NCBI GenBank assembly: GCA_015501595.1
Contig: JADNRX010000043.1
Span: forward strand, 62,001 to 126,000
Source: Hymenopellis radicata
Lineage: Eukaryota; Basidiomycota; Agaricomycetes; Agaricales; Physalacriaceae
Direction: 5' to 3'
Length of the DNA: 64,000 nucleotides
The notes under the pieces were generated by a model. That model searched no databases. It was given only the letters and a program-made list of their open reading frames with translations, and was not told the origin of the DNA. Within the stretch, counting starts at the first letter, position 1. Each line of letters opens with the position of its first letter. Both the position numbers and the translations under genes were made by a program. Below are positions 35,920-46,939 of the stretch, piece by piece.

Positions 35920-36459
35920 GTGAGAGGCATGGTAGTTGAACTGTATGTCGGCCTCTATGAAGGCGCTCTCGATCACGACAACGGACTCGCTGGTAGATTT
36001 CATTGGGCACTGATTCCCAGATCCAGTGCCTCCAGTCAAACGATTTCTGGGGCCGTTAAAGCCTATGATATCACCGATAAAGGATCTCCTGGAAATTGGC
36101 GCCGCCAGACAGAAGATGATGACATTTTAACGCGTTCCACATTCAAGTGTCTCGTCAAGCTCCCTGACATCGAGACTATTACATATGCCGATATTTGTTC
36201 CTTCTTGGATGAACAACCTCCCCACCAAGGCTCAACGCCACTCCAGAGCTCACACCAGCAATGGTCATGTGCGCTATGGATCATTCGTGGATTAGCGCTT
36301 TTGAATGAGGCCGGCATCCTGCACATTGATTTGGAAAACGATGAAGAAAAAGTCAAGTTCTACCGGCGAATCAGGGCATTGGGAATGCTGGTCTACTCTA
36401 ATGGTCCGTGGGCAGGTTACGAGGTTGACGGAATTAAAATTATTGAGTACATACTATGA
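35920..36459 (+). CDS. small protein of unknown function beside the F-box gene
   Basis: 179-residue single-exon protein from ATG 35920 (MRGMVVELYVGLYEGALDHD). It has a beta-rich start and the phrase RFHWALIPRSS. This resembles a group of small Agaricomycete proteins with a YHWALI-like motif, sometimes catalogued as DUF6914; that match is from memory and tentative. The middle has YDITDKGSPGNWRRQTEDDD and the C-terminus KVKFYRRIRALGMLVYSNG. An inverted copy with a frameshift is at 61771-62305. The function is unknown, but its conservation with the F-box gene in both arms suggests the two were copied as one unit. Confidence 0.55.
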   Translation: MRGMVVELYVGLYEGALDHDNGLAGRFHWALIPRSSASSQTISGAVKAYDITDKGSPGNWRRQTEDDDILTRSTFKCLVKLPDIETITYADICSFLDEQPPHQGSTPLQSSHQQWSCALWIIRGLALLNEAGILHIDLENDEEKVKFYRRIRALGMLVYSNGPWAGYEVDGIKIIEYIL

Positions 36460-36525
36460 TCACGGTGGTTTGTAGCACTCCGCTGCTATCTTACATACAC
36501 CGTATGTAGATACTTCGAAGCGGCG

Positions 36526-36990
36526 ATGATTTGAAGTTCTTAATGTGGAACAACCTCCGACCCACCACAGCGCATCGAGGACCTCCTCGTATGGAGAGTC
36601 ACTATCAGACCTCATGTCGCGCTACGCCACCACTCTAGACACGCGTATTGCCGGCCTGCGTGCCACCTCAGAGGATCTCTTAAACCAAAAAGTCACGCCT
36701 ACACGACCTGAAAGTTACCCTCCTTTCCATTCGTACCTTCCCTCCAGAACTACTGGCAGAAAGCTTCAACTCGGAGGTCGTTAGTGACACCGCTTGGTCC
36801 CGCTGGAGAAGGCTCGCAACGGTACTAGCTTCATCGGTAACAGGTGCCAAAGCTGCAATGTGTCCCAAGTGTCCTCAGCATGGAGATGCACGGCGCTGCA
36901 AACGCAGCGCCGTGGGCGCTTTGGGCAAGCAAGGTCATCTAGGGATCGGTCCGGGATGCCGTTCGTCTTTTCCATCACAAGAAATTTCCC
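36526..36990 (+). pseudogene. decayed 5' part of an F-box gene
   Basis: Starts at an ATGATT that matches the MICSQC start but runs into stops at once. Recognisable pieces follow: CGTTSDPPT, then ESLSDLMSRYATTLDTRIAG, LNQKVTPTRPES, and near 36850-36930 VSQVSSAWRCTALQTQRRGR. Homology ends at about 36990, inside the F-box region, with many indels and stops. It is the most eroded member of the family here, so it is older than the other copies or has been neutral for longer. Confidence 0.75.
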
Positions 36991-37026
36991 TCGGCGCCAC
37001 AGTGTGGCGTGCATTATGATGGTTAC

Positions 37027-37117
37027 GACACTATAGCCAAGTGGTTACGGCGATAGATTTGAATGCTTCACTATCTATTTCTCTTTGAGAGCACAGGTTC
37101 GAACCCTGTTGGTGTCG
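37027..37117 (+). tRNA. tRNA-Ser(UGA) with a 9-nt intron
   Basis: A 91-nt gene. The acceptor GACACTA pairs with TGGTGTC and the discriminator is G, as in class II serine tRNAs. The anticodon stem ATAGA/TCTAT closes the loop TTTGAA-A, with a 9-nt intron (37064-37072, TGCTTCACT) at the usual place after position 37. The anticodon is TGA. There is a long variable arm (TCTC-TTT-GAGA). The T arm is CAGG-TTCGAAC-CCTG. A TTTTT run is about 25 nt downstream. It lies between an F-box remnant and an intact F-box gene. Confidence 0.88.
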
Positions 37118-37484
37118 TTGGCTGTTCGCGTGACCTATACATTTTTGTCCTCAATCATAAGGCGCACTGCCATGGACCTCTATTTTCCGGGTTCCTACGT
37201 GGCTTTTTTGCACTCAACTCTTGCAGCGGTGGGTCGCGACCGCCCCCACCACTGTGCCCGCCTTGCTCTGCCAGTGCTTGGCCTTGTTTGGCTGCACCAT
37301 CCGTAGCGTACGCATACCATTCTTGCTTTCCGCCACGACGCGATTCCGTGCACAACCGTCCGCCGGCCCCTCTCCACTATCATCCGCAATCACTGGCAGG
37401 TGCGCCAACGCATTTTTGTACGTTTGTGCTCTTTCTTGGTTAGTTTTAACGCTCTATGCTTATCAAGACACTAGTTGAAGCAGC

Positions 37485-39158
37485 ATGATTTGTTCCCAAT
37501 GTGGAACAACCTCCGATACACCACTTTTGAAGGAGCAGCTGGAACCCCGTTCTGAGACCACATCCAAGCGCATCCAGGATCTCCTCGCATCGAATGTGGC
37601 TCCTCTTGGAAGCGAACGAGAGTCATTATCAGACCTCATGTCGCGCACTCAAACCTACGCGACCAGTCTAGACATGCGTATCGCCGACCTGCGTGCCACC
37701 TTGGAGGATTTCCTAGACCAGAAAGCCACGACGGAGCGACGCCTGCACGACCTCAAAGTCACCCTCCATCCCATTCGTACTGTCCCTCCAGAAATTCTGG
37801 CAGAAATCTTCGACGAGGCCGTCAGTGACACCGCCCTGGTTCCGCTAGAGAAGGTTCGCGACGGTAGTTTTGCGAATAGCGTCGATAACAGCAGTCAAAG
37901 CTGCGTCGTGTCACAAGTGTCCTCAGCATGGAGACGCACGGCGCTGAAAACGCAGCGTTTATGGCGCTTTGTACACGTCTCCTTTGACCGTTTCCCTCGC
38001 AATCTGTCGACATCGCTTTTCCTCAATCATTTCCTCACTCGTTCGGCAGAGCATACGTTGCATGTCATGCTTCACGCCACCGTGGACCATCCAGCTTTGA
38101 CGGTCCTGCTCATGACATCGAGTCGTTGGAAAACGGCTGCGATTAGCTTCCCACCACCAATATACCGTTCCTGGAATGCTCCAACTCTGTCTTTCCGTTC
38201 TCTTGAGAGGTTACATCTGCATCTCCAACTGAATCGTCTGCATACCGTACGAGATATAAAGGGAGGACACCGGAGGGTACACATGGATACTCCTCAACTC
38301 CGATCGTTCTCGAGCGACACGGCTGCAGCTGTCCCACTGGTCATCCAGCCGGCGTATTCGCGTCTTGAGCGCTTCGAACAAACTGGAGCTTTAGATGAGC
38401 AGGCTTTATCAGGGATGAAGGGAGTTTCATTTGTTGCCCCCATGATAATGGTACTCACGCCGTTGATGACTTCTGCTCTCTTCCATGTCAGCCAAGCAGT
38501 TCCTGACATAATCTACAGTGCAGTAGTGAAATATACAATTCACGATGCATATCCGAGACTGCGTGCTCTCAGATTGTGTGGAACCAGGACGGGCTACAGC
38601 CATTTCTTTTCCAAGTTCAATCTACCTTGTCTGGAACTGTTATCTTTCGAAGATAGGGAATCGGGGAGTCATCCGGCCTTCCCTTCTCCATTAATAGCGC
38701 CCACTGGACAGCAACTGGAACAATTGACCGTTCCCATCCACAATGCGAACGATACAGACAGCCTGGTGGCGCTTCTTCGTACCACCCCGAAACTTTGCCG
38801 GCTCGAGCTCAGGACGAGAACTCGTTTCGACATCAGCCATACGATTCAGGCTGTCCTCGTAGACGAGAAGGACCTTATTCCAGAATTGACCAACTTGGTC
38901 CTTAGTAGCATGGATCCGGATGGGATGGCGGTAGCAGGCGTCTTCGTGGAAGCGATCAAGCATAGGCGTTCCGGGGAAGGACAGGTTGCGAAATTGCAGG
39001 AGGTGTTGGTCAATTACGCGACGGACGTCGATGCGGATGTTGTGGCTGCCTTTAACGACCTCTTGAGCGACGGCTTGAGAGGTGCATTGAATATTGCCTA
39101 CGATGTGGACTTCACCGCGGAGGATGCAGATAGGATAGATATGGACTTTGACTCTTAG
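37485..39158 (+). CDS. F-box protein, MICSQC family, intact (copy B)
   Basis: 557 residues, single exon, no breaks. MICSQCGTTSDTPLLKEQLE opens the protein. The helical region has SLDMRIADLRATLEDFLDQ. The F-box-like domain spans about residues 95-165 (TVPPEILAEIFDEAV, then QVSSAWRRTALKTQRLWRFV). Leucine-rich repeats follow to a distinct acidic tail (FTAEDADRIDMDFDS) not shared with the other copies. Probable SCF substrate adaptor. Its upstream region shares TTTGTGCTCTTTCTTGGTT with copy A, but is split by about 158 extra bases at 37218-37375. There is no equivalent in the right arm. Confidence 0.8.
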   Translation: MICSQCGTTSDTPLLKEQLEPRSETTSKRIQDLLASNVAPLGSERESLSDLMSRTQTYATSLDMRIADLRATLEDFLDQKATTERRLHDLKVTLHPIRTVPPEILAEIFDEAVSDTALVPLEKVRDGSFANSVDNSSQSCVVSQVSSAWRRTALKTQRLWRFVHVSFDRFPRNLSTSLFLNHFLTRSAEHTLHVMLHATVDHPALTVLLMTSSRWKTAAISFPPPIYRSWNAPTLSFRSLERLHLHLQLNRLHTVRDIKGGHRRVHMDTPQLRSFSSDTAAAVPLVIQPAYSRLERFEQTGALDEQALSGMKGVSFVAPMIMVLTPLMTSALFHVSQAVPDIIYSAVVKYTIHDAYPRLRALRLCGTRTGYSHFFSKFNLPCLELLSFEDRESGSHPAFPSPLIAPTGQQLEQLTVPIHNANDTDSLVALLRTTPKLCRLELRTRTRFDISHTIQAVLVDEKDLIPELTNLVLSSMDPDGMAVAGVFVEAIKHRRSGEGQVAKLQEVLVNYATDVDADVVAAFNDLLSDGLRGALNIAYDVDFTAEDADRIDMDFDS

Positions 39159-39298
39159 ATTCTTATTATACCTACCGCTAGGCGTTCAAACAACATTGAT
39201 ACCAACTCATACTCCTACTTGCCCGGCGAGGAGATTGAAATTAGAAATTGATACACGGCCATCCTTAACTCACGCGGATTTTTGAATCTTGATCAACA

Positions 39299-40090
39299 AT
39301 GGCGTACGGCTCTTCTCTCTGTCATCGATCATGGGCGGTAGGTTTCTCTTTCTCCAGGCAGTCGCTATAACCATCCGATTGACTTTGCTTAGGATTCTGG
39401 AGGCCTCTCCCGCAGAAGAAATGCGGGGTCGGCGTGACCGAAGTCCAGTTTGGAGAGAACGATGCAACGACCACATTCCACCTGGACTGCGACCCGGAAC
39501 TGGTCTAGTCTGGTCGGATTATCAAAGTGAATTATGAACGCAACAAATATATTTCTGGGTGTCCAGAGAATGTCGCGCTCGACCGCGCCGGTGCTGCTGT
39601 TAGTCGGCAGGTTCTTGAGAAGGTCAGTGTCTCCTCATCAACATATCGACATGGTTTTGACATTTCGACAAGATCATCCCGCTACTACCCGAGAGGAAAG
39701 ACTCGGAGGATAGCTGTGCACTTTGAGAGTACCAGCGAAGGGGACATAACCATCACAAAATCTGTCTTTCGCTCTGTCGGTCATGCGCTTGGGAGCTTCA
39801 GAGGATTCATTGAGCGTCTTGCCATTGTACAACTCCATACGAAAGCGGTCTTTCACTGTCTACGGTCATATTCGCTGTCGTCTGAGTTCCAGGGCCTTGC
39901 ACCCTCAAAAGATGCCCCGCCGTGTCATTTGCCGGCGACGTGTTCTCTATGGGAATCCTGTTATGGTACATCGCAGAGGAGGTTCAGAACTTTGAAAGGG
40001 ATACTCCCGTCCCAGAACTCCACTGGAGCACACAGGTGCCGGATTGGTATAGAGACCTGGTCAGGCGTTGTCTCAATGTCATGGTAGGTA
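39299..40090 (+). pseudogene. decayed protein kinase-like gene
   Basis: N-lobe-like exon KKCGVGVTEVQFGENDATTT then FHLDCDPELV and an in-frame TAG, followed by SGRIIKVNYERNKYISG and DRAGAAVSRQVLEK. Further on, stops break the middle. A clear C-lobe appears near 39915-40080: SFAGDVFSMGILLWYIAEE, then ELHWSTQVPDWYRDLV and RRCLN. The DVFSMGILLW segment is a typical kinase alpha-F helix. The catalytic loop and DFG are not readable. This is a pseudogene wedged between F-box copies B and C in the left arm only. Confidence 0.6.
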
Positions 40091-40238
40091 GGTAGGTAGA
40101 TGAATCCGGACCACCGTCCTTCAGCAAGTACCGAGTGGCAGTCTCAAGCACACTTAATTCCCGTACCAACACCGATATCGTAATCGACAATTTAAGAGTT
40201 AATGTTCATATCTAACCCAGCTAGTACATCCTCCAATG

Positions 40239-41885
40239 TCAACTCGTTAAGTCGGCGCAAAAATTCAGTGAACCTCTCAATCCGTCCCTCAGAAGGTCGT
40301 TAAAGGCAACCACGACATCCAGATTCAAGATACCCGCCACTGGCACATAATGGACCAACACCTCCTGCAATTTCGCAACCTGTGATTCTACAGCGCGCCT
40401 GTATTTGATCGCTTCCACAAAAGCGTCTGAAATCTCCACCCCATCCGGATCCATGCTGGTAATGACCAAGTTGGTCAATTCTGGAAGAAGATCCTTCTTG
40501 TCAACGAGGACAGAGTGAATCGTATGGCTAACATCGAAATGAGTCCTCGCCCTGAGCTCAAGCCGCCGAAGTTTCGGGGTGGTACGAAGGAACGCTGCTA
40601 GGCTGTCTGTATCGTCTGCATTGTGGATGGGAACCTTCAGCTGCTGTAGGTACTGTCCTGTGGGCGCAACCAACGGAGAAGGGAAGGCTACTAGATCACC
40701 GCCCAATTCGCTATCTTCCAAAGACAAAAGTTCCAGACAAGGTAAATTGAACTTGGAAAAGAAATTTCTATAGCCTGCGCTGGTTCCGCAGAGTATGAGG
40801 CTATGCAATTTCGGGTATGCATCGCGAATTGGACAAGTCGTTGTGATCTGACTGTAGACAGCGTCAGGCACTGCTTTGCTGACACGGAAGAGAGCAGAAG
40901 TCAGGAATGGAATTTCCAGCATGATCACTGGAGCGGCCAGGGATGAAACCCCATGAAGCGGTGATAAAACCTGCTCATCTAACACTCCCGTTTGTTGGAA
41001 GCATGTAAGACGCGAAAACCGAGGTCTAACCACCAAGAAGCAAGCTCCAACCGTGTCACTTGAGAATGCTCGGAGTTGGGGAGTATTCAAGGTAAACCCA
41101 TGGTTTCCCGCCCTTAAATCTTGCACGGTATGTAGACCATCGAGTTGCAGATGTAGATGTAACTTCTCAAGAGAACGGAACGAAAGATCGGGAACGTTCC
41201 AAGAACGGTATATTGGTGGCGGGAAGCTAAGTGCAGCTATTCGCCAGCGATTCGACACCACGAGGACGACCGTCATAGCGGGATGGTCAACGGTGGCGTG
41301 CATCACGACATGCAACATATGCTCTGCCGAACGAGCGAGGAAACGATGGAGAAAAATCGAGGTCGAGAGATTGCGGGGATAACGATCGAAGGAGACGTGG
41401 ACAAATCGCCATAGGTATGGTGTACTCAGCGCAGTGCGCCTCCAACCCGAAGATACGCGCGATATGACACGGCTTTGACTGTCAGTATCGATGCTGTTTG
41501 GGAAATGTCCGTCCCGAACATTCTCGAGCGGTATCAGAGCGGCGTCACTAACAGCCTCGTCAAAGATTTGAGCAAAAATTTCGGGAGGGACAATGCGAAT
41601 GGGATGGAGGATGACTTTGAGGTCGCAGACGCGCTGCTCCGTCGTAACTTTTTGGTCTAGCAGATGTTCCAGTATGGCATGTAGTTCAGCAATACGCGCG
41701 TCCAGAGAGGTTGCGTAGAGCTGAGTGCGCGACATGAGGTCTGATAATGACTCTCGTTCGCGTCCAAGAGGAGCCACATTCGATGCGAGGAGATCCTGGA
41801 TGAGCTTGGATGTGGTTTCAGGAAGGGTTTCCAGACCCTTAGTCACAGGTGTGCTGGGGTTGATTGCGCATTGAGAACAAATCAT
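40239..41885 (-). CDS. F-box protein, MICSQC family, intact (copy C)
   Basis: 548 residues from ATG 41885 (MICSQCAINPSTPVTKGLE). The frame is open for 46 codons further upstream, but MICSQC is the conserved start. The helical part is SLDARIAELHAILEHLLDQ. The F-box is RIVPPEIFAQIFDEAV then RVSSGWRRTALSTPYLWRFV. The leucine-rich part is continuous and ends NLDVVVAFNDLLRDGLRG. It is the partner of the gene at 59976 in the inverted duplication. The two differ by scattered substitutions with both frames intact, which suggests that protein function has been under constraint since the duplication. Confidence 0.8.
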   Translation of the reverse strand: MICSQCAINPSTPVTKGLETLPETTSKLIQDLLASNVAPLGRERESLSDLMSRTQLYATSLDARIAELHAILEHLLDQKVTTEQRVCDLKVILHPIRIVPPEIFAQIFDEAVSDAALIPLENVRDGHFPNSIDTDSQSRVISRVSSGWRRTALSTPYLWRFVHVSFDRYPRNLSTSIFLHRFLARSAEHMLHVVMHATVDHPAMTVVLVVSNRWRIAALSFPPPIYRSWNVPDLSFRSLEKLHLHLQLDGLHTVQDLRAGNHGFTLNTPQLRAFSSDTVGACFLVVRPRFSRLTCFQQTGVLDEQVLSPLHGVSSLAAPVIMLEIPFLTSALFRVSKAVPDAVYSQITTTCPIRDAYPKLHSLILCGTSAGYRNFFSKFNLPCLELLSLEDSELGGDLVAFPSPLVAPTGQYLQQLKVPIHNADDTDSLAAFLRTTPKLRRLELRARTHFDVSHTIHSVLVDKKDLLPELTNLVITSMDPDGVEISDAFVEAIKYRRAVESQVAKLQEVLVHYVPVAGILNLDVVVAFNDLLRDGLRGSLNFCADLTS

Positions 41886-42339
41886 TGCGATGAATCTGTG
41901 GGCAGTGGCGGCCCTGGTCAGCATAACAAGCTGTTTCCATACTGGAAGACCAACCTGTAGATCACCCAAATATGGTATAGACAGGTCGCTTGGTGCCTTT
42001 GAAGTTCGAGTGATTGTTTGCAATAACTTTGAGATTCAATGATAGTCGCGTCTAAGAAGAGACGTGGGAACTGCGTGGGAAAGGCGCCTCGGAACACTCC
42101 GAGTAGCCCCTGTCCACTTGCTTCCTTGCTGAACATTGAAACCATGATTGCCTCTGCACCTACAACTGTATGTAAGAAGTTATAATTATGTAACGAGTGA
42201 CGCTCCCTGGATTTCTCTAACATCACAGTTTTTTTTGGAGTAAGTACGCAGCTACACTTCCGTGTGATCATTGTTAGCGACGCTTAGCGTACAGCACTTT
42301 GTAATGTCTTCCGCCGCCGCAGATCCGGCCCATTAAAAC

Positions 42340-42720
42340 CTTGCTCTATACTAGTCTACACAACACAGAAACCAATGGATCAAACAACTTCGGCAGTCTA
42401 ACACACAAACGCCTCAAATCTTCATCTCCCCAAAGCTCGCCTTCGGAAGGCATATCATAACATCCACAATTACCTGTACGCCGTCCTACACAACATCATC
42501 AGCCTCAAAGCCACATACGCTCAACGGAAAACTCACGACAAGCCTCTCGGCCGACGCCGCCTCCCTCATGTTCATCGTTGGGTAGACGGTGCTCTCCCGC
42601 AGAAGCTTCGTCCTGTTGTCCTCGACCATCCATTCGACGTCCACGAAAGTCTTTCCACTTGGTGAGGGTATAACCTCTTGCACCTCGCCGGACACTGGTG
42701 CGACGTCAACTTAAGGTTAC
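42340..42720 (-). pseudogene. truncated copy of the secreted-protein gene at 58288-59383
   Basis: The minus strand reads GEVQEVIPSPSGKTFVDVEW then VEDNRTKLLRESTVYPTMN and EAASAERLVVSFPLSVCGFE, matching the end of the gene at 58288-59383 through its last intron and into the final exon (PKASF). The final exon has lost bases and the 5' three-quarters of the gene is absent. It marks the inner edge of the left arm of the inverted duplication. Confidence 0.75.
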
Positions 42721-42981
42721 GATACAAGTAACGAACAGTGCCAAATCGACCGCTACAGGCGGGAACCCACACGGTGCAATCCCCTTCACTGGAAGCGCTT
42801 CGAGAAGCTTACTAAAATGTCGGGCTGGACGTTAGTACAAAGCATCATTATAAGTGACTCACAGCAAGTTTTCTGCCGCTCTAACATTATCTAAGTCGAG
42901 ATACATTTCTGGTCGAAATCGAGCTCGAACTCTATTTTGTCGTACATAAGTGTGAGGCCCGACATGCCTGTATATAGATCA

Positions 42982-44925
42982 TTATACGAACACCGTTCCC
43001 TTGCGGCGCGTCATAGCCTGCCGAGCAAACAAGTTACACACCCCGCCTATCATGATGCACGCGCACCCAAACACAAGCGGTCTCCACCAGACGTAATCCG
43101 GCGCCGCCAATAACGCTCCCGCCAGAGGACTTCCAGTGAGCGCAGCCACACTCATAAACAACGCCGTGAACCCAATCCGCAGTCTGACATTTTCATTGAG
43201 TGATATCGCATTGTAGGAAGAGACGCACCCAATATCATTCATAGTGCCGAACGTTGCGACAGCAGGAAATACGAGCGAGAAGAGCGCGCCAGAGAAGAAG
43301 CCATAGAAAGACGCGAAGACGACCACGCCTGCGGTGTTGCGGACGCTGAGGAGAGCCCACAGAAGTGCGCCACTTAGGAACGCGCTAGGTATAAACACTG
43401 CAACCGGATTGGAATGACGCAGAAAATTTCCACGTGAGAGCATACCGTTCAACGTGCCATATCTATCCGCCAAGAAATTCGGCAAGAAGCGACCAAACGT
43501 TGCTGCGGCGTTAAGAATGGTTATCTATGTGGGCGCGCTACTTGGTTCGGTGAGAACTGGAGGCCATGTGAGTGTGACGAACCGCCCAAGCCGAGAATGA
43601 CGCGTCAATTCCGTTGATTTTCGAGAAGAGCTGTAGGTAAAAGTCTGCAAGAATCATTATCAGACTCTAGAACGCAGAGTTGAAGAAGAGATTGACACAC
43701 ATGGAATAAACACGCCCCACCAGATGAAGAACATGCTACGGTGTACTGCTTGAATGGAATTAAAGAGAGGTAGGCTACCGGACTTACCCGACAGCGGACA
43801 GCCAGAAAGGAACATCACGCAGAACACCAGTGGTACTTTGAGCAAAGGAGGAGCCCTGTGGCGGAACTGTAGAACGATTAAGTTTAGTCACATGGTGAAG
43901 GGAGATTGTACTTGCGTCGCATCTTCATCAGCACATTCGCCAAGATTAAGAGGACCAGATCGATAAACGCGAGCAGTCTGAAGAACGTAGACCGCTCTCA
44001 GTAACTTGACAGGCCAATGAAAACACTGGCGAAGAATAACAACCTTGTGCCCCATGCGAATCCGAGACGCTCGTCGCCAAAGAACTTGTTCAGAATGATA
44101 GGATAAATCACAGAACCAACACCCCGCCTACCAAGATTCAGTGACAGTGGCTAGATGATAGACGAGCCCCACTTGCCTGTTATTACAAGTCCCATGGCCA
44201 AAGAGCGCCGTTTACGAAAGTAATGCGACACGACGCTCGTCGATGGTAGAAGCATCATCCCCATACCTACTCCGGTGGTCGACTTCAATAGCTGAAAGCG
44301 GGGGAAGCGCGTACCGAGTCCCATTCCGAATCCCTGCGCTAACAAATTCTGGTAGTAGTGGTGAGGTTGTACCAGCGAAAGCATGAACAATCTACAAGGA
44401 ATTTCGCAGCAGGATCGATGTAAAAGCACTAGTAGGACTTACGACGTGATGAATAGACCGCCGCCAAACAGCATGCTAGATCGGAAATAGCCAGCGTCGA
44501 ACAGCTTTCCAGAAATGATTCCCAAACCGAACATCAAAAACAGCTGGACGGAGCCTATCCAGCTGATTTGAGACGGCGACATTTCTACGAGAGAGATTCT
44601 CTGCAACGGCCCGGGTTCAGTGAAACATCATTCGGGATCTTGACGCCGACAGAGGTTCGTACAGTATAATAGTCTTGGTACACTAAAACAGAATGACATC
44701 ATTCCAGGCACTGGGGAACATGATACTCACCTCCGAACGATTGGGCGTTCCCCACTGTGCCTTGCGGCGGTAAGAATATCAATTGACAAAGGGACATTCA
44801 GCGGGAATGGAAGCGTACACATGCTCACGAGCGCGCTGAACGGTATCGCATTAGTCGTGAAAAGACATTCGAATTCGTAATCTTACCCTCCTATCACAGT
44901 CAGCCATCGCGCGGGGAACCTTCGG
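42982..44925 (-). CDS. MFS transporter, monocarboxylate-transporter-like
   Basis: Twelve-span major facilitator of the fungal monocarboxylate-like group, probably in the plasma membrane; the substrate cannot be told. Exons along the minus strand read: RWLTVIGG; ALVSMCTLPFPLN; PSQISWIGSVQLFLMFGLG and KLFDAGYFRSSMLFGGG; LLKSTTGVGMGMMLLPSTSV, HYFRKRRSLAMGLVITG; IYPIILNKFFGDERLGFAWG; RLLAFIDLVLLILANVLM; TGVLRDVPFWLSAVG; MFFIWWGVFIPC; ILNAAATFGRFLPNFLADRY; and AGVVVFASFYGFFSGALFSL to the stop at 42982. The first exon is unsure: the acidic N-terminal frame at 44900-45331 is one base out of phase with RWLTVIGG. One intron, after LVITG, seems to use a GC donor. Confidence 0.7.
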
Positions 44926-45334
44926 GAAACTCTAGCGGTACAGCCTCTGCGTTTCCGTTAGGATCAAGACTGAGCTCCTTATCGTATAAAAGAGCAGGGA
45001 CAACGGTGGTAGTGCAGGAGCTACTGGTGGAAGAAGTAGGCGGTGAGGATGGTCGTACGGCAGCATCTCGTGTTTTGACATGATAGAGAGTAAGGCAGCA
45101 AGGAAAAGTGAAAATAGTGCAGCGTTGAGTCAAGATTAAATACTTGCGTGACGCCGGATAACGTGGCGGCGAAACGTGAGATTGGATAGATCTCTTCCTC
45201 TGCGCGTGTTCGGCCATGAAAGCATCTCTTGTAGGCAAATCACCATGAGGTCGGAGTACGCGACCGGCGCAGGTATAAGACCAAAACAAGTACGGTGCCC
45301 ACGCACGTACTAGACAGTCTTGGAGTGCCAAAGT

Positions 45335-46930
45335 CGAACATTTAGACGAGTTGTCCCTCAGGAGAGTCCGTAGGTCGGGAACTGGAACGCGTCAAGAACC
45401 ACTAAGTCCTCGGACATGTCCTATTTGTATAAGATAGACCGCCAGCAGGTCCTGTCAAGTCTAAAATCCATGTGAACGACCGACAATATAGAGTTCTCTA
45501 AACCAAACTGAGAGATACAGAGCTATCGATGGAGCACGACTGCGACTAGCGGAGTTCTCCGGTGAGTTACAGATATTAAGTAGCGATACGCGCCTGTATT
45601 AGTACGCCACTTATCCAGAGATTGGTAGCCTCTGCCCATGAGTCCTAGTCTTTCCGTTCCGCGGATGTGGCACCTCCGGGGTTGATACGCGTCGAAGACT
45701 AGACATCACCACCCTTGAACCGAGGACTTCACACGCGTAGATGAGACTGTTCCTAGCGTATTGAGATGAAAAGCGTGTGGGAAAGGCAATATGAGTGCCG
45801 ACTGCCTGAAAAGAAGCTGCCGTGTCGGCCACCAATCGGCACTGGTGGGGGGACAAAAGGCGACGCATAACTTGAGGAGTGAGGTTCTGAAGGCGACAAG
45901 ATACAGAATATTCTGCTAGTGGTATTTTCTGCACGAGAGGATTGATACACCAAGGATCTTGTTGAGCGTTGAACAGTCGAGTTTGGGTCGAAGTGGTGTC
46001 GTGCCGATCCGGGATTTGTCCGACAAGGACACCAAAAGCCTAGACCCATGTCGAAGCAGCGCGCGCCTCGTTCGGTTGCCTGAAGGCTCAAGTTACAAGC
46101 CCGAAGTCCAGGGGATGTGGTAATCCTCATATTGTCAATAGCCATACTGGATACGTCGCAAGCCCGTGCAGGCGTCTGAGCTACTGTTACCGACGTTGAC
46201 CTTTTGATTGCGTTCGCCGACCTGTATATGGGAATCATTAATCCAAACAAGGTGTACTTTTTTCATTTAGCAGACCGTCAGCTTGAATAAGCTAATGCAT
46301 TCATGGATGCTACGGAATGAATTCGAAATTTGAGTCTGTTTTTGAGGTGGAGGTACTTACGAGGAAATGAACAGATTCGGGGTGTTCGTCGCAGATGGTA
46401 TGCCGAGTACCTGTTGAGGAAAACATGCATTCAAGTTGGAGAACTGGAGCTGCCCAGTCACAGTGAAAGAAGGAGGGAGACGCGAAAGGAAGTGAATTGT
46501 ATGCTCACGGTTCTCCAGAGTAAGTTTCGGCGCCACGGATCGTCTAGAGTCATCAAGTCTTTCGTGGTGCGGAAGAGCAGATGCTATATATCAGGTACTC
46601 CACCGTCCAACCATTATTCAGGTCTTGGTGTCGAGTCAGGAAAGTCTGCAGTCCGCTTGTAAATCATATCGTGTTGTAATGTCCTCGCTCGTAGTACTCA
46701 GTCCTCGAAGCGTTCGTTATCGTGTCCGAAACGTAATCAAAACCCGGAGCGTCCTGTTCGCTGTGTGGTCGCGTGAAGCTATCGAGATGCTTCAGATGAG
46801 TATTATATGAACCATGACAGAATCATACGTCGTGGGTTTCAAGAGCAACGCCGACGGGAAGCGGCCGCGTTCAGAGCGTAAGGCGTAAATGGGGTGGCCC
46901 TGCGATATAGAAAAATTGGAGCGGGCTGTC
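45335..46930. other. intergenic, no supported gene
   Basis: About 1.6 kb with only short frames on both strands (the longest is 45753-46250 minus). None has a recognisable motif, signal peptide or joinable exons. Confidence 0.35.
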
Positions 46931-46939
46931 ATCCAGCGT

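Larger units (their letters stand above)
34028..36470 (+). repeat. inverted segmental duplication, left arm, outer part
   Basis: F-box gene plus the adjacent small gene and the DNA between them. An inverted copy is at 61770-64000. Coding and intergenic DNA are both closely alike, so this is a DNA-level duplication. Confidence 0.85.
40190..42720 (-). repeat. inverted segmental duplication, left arm, inner part
   Basis: F-box copy C with its flanks and the fragment at 42340-42720. An inverted copy is at 59060-61660. Homology outside the gene includes GCAAGTGGACAGG and TTTCCCACGCAGTTCCCACG in the 5' flank and TAGATATRAACATTAACTCT after the stop. Confidence 0.85.

Noticed and set aside
45611..46250. 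Overlapping minus-strand frames of 107 and 165 codons
   Set aside because: Ser/Arg-rich, no domain, no splice pattern; consistent with chance in GC-balanced DNA.
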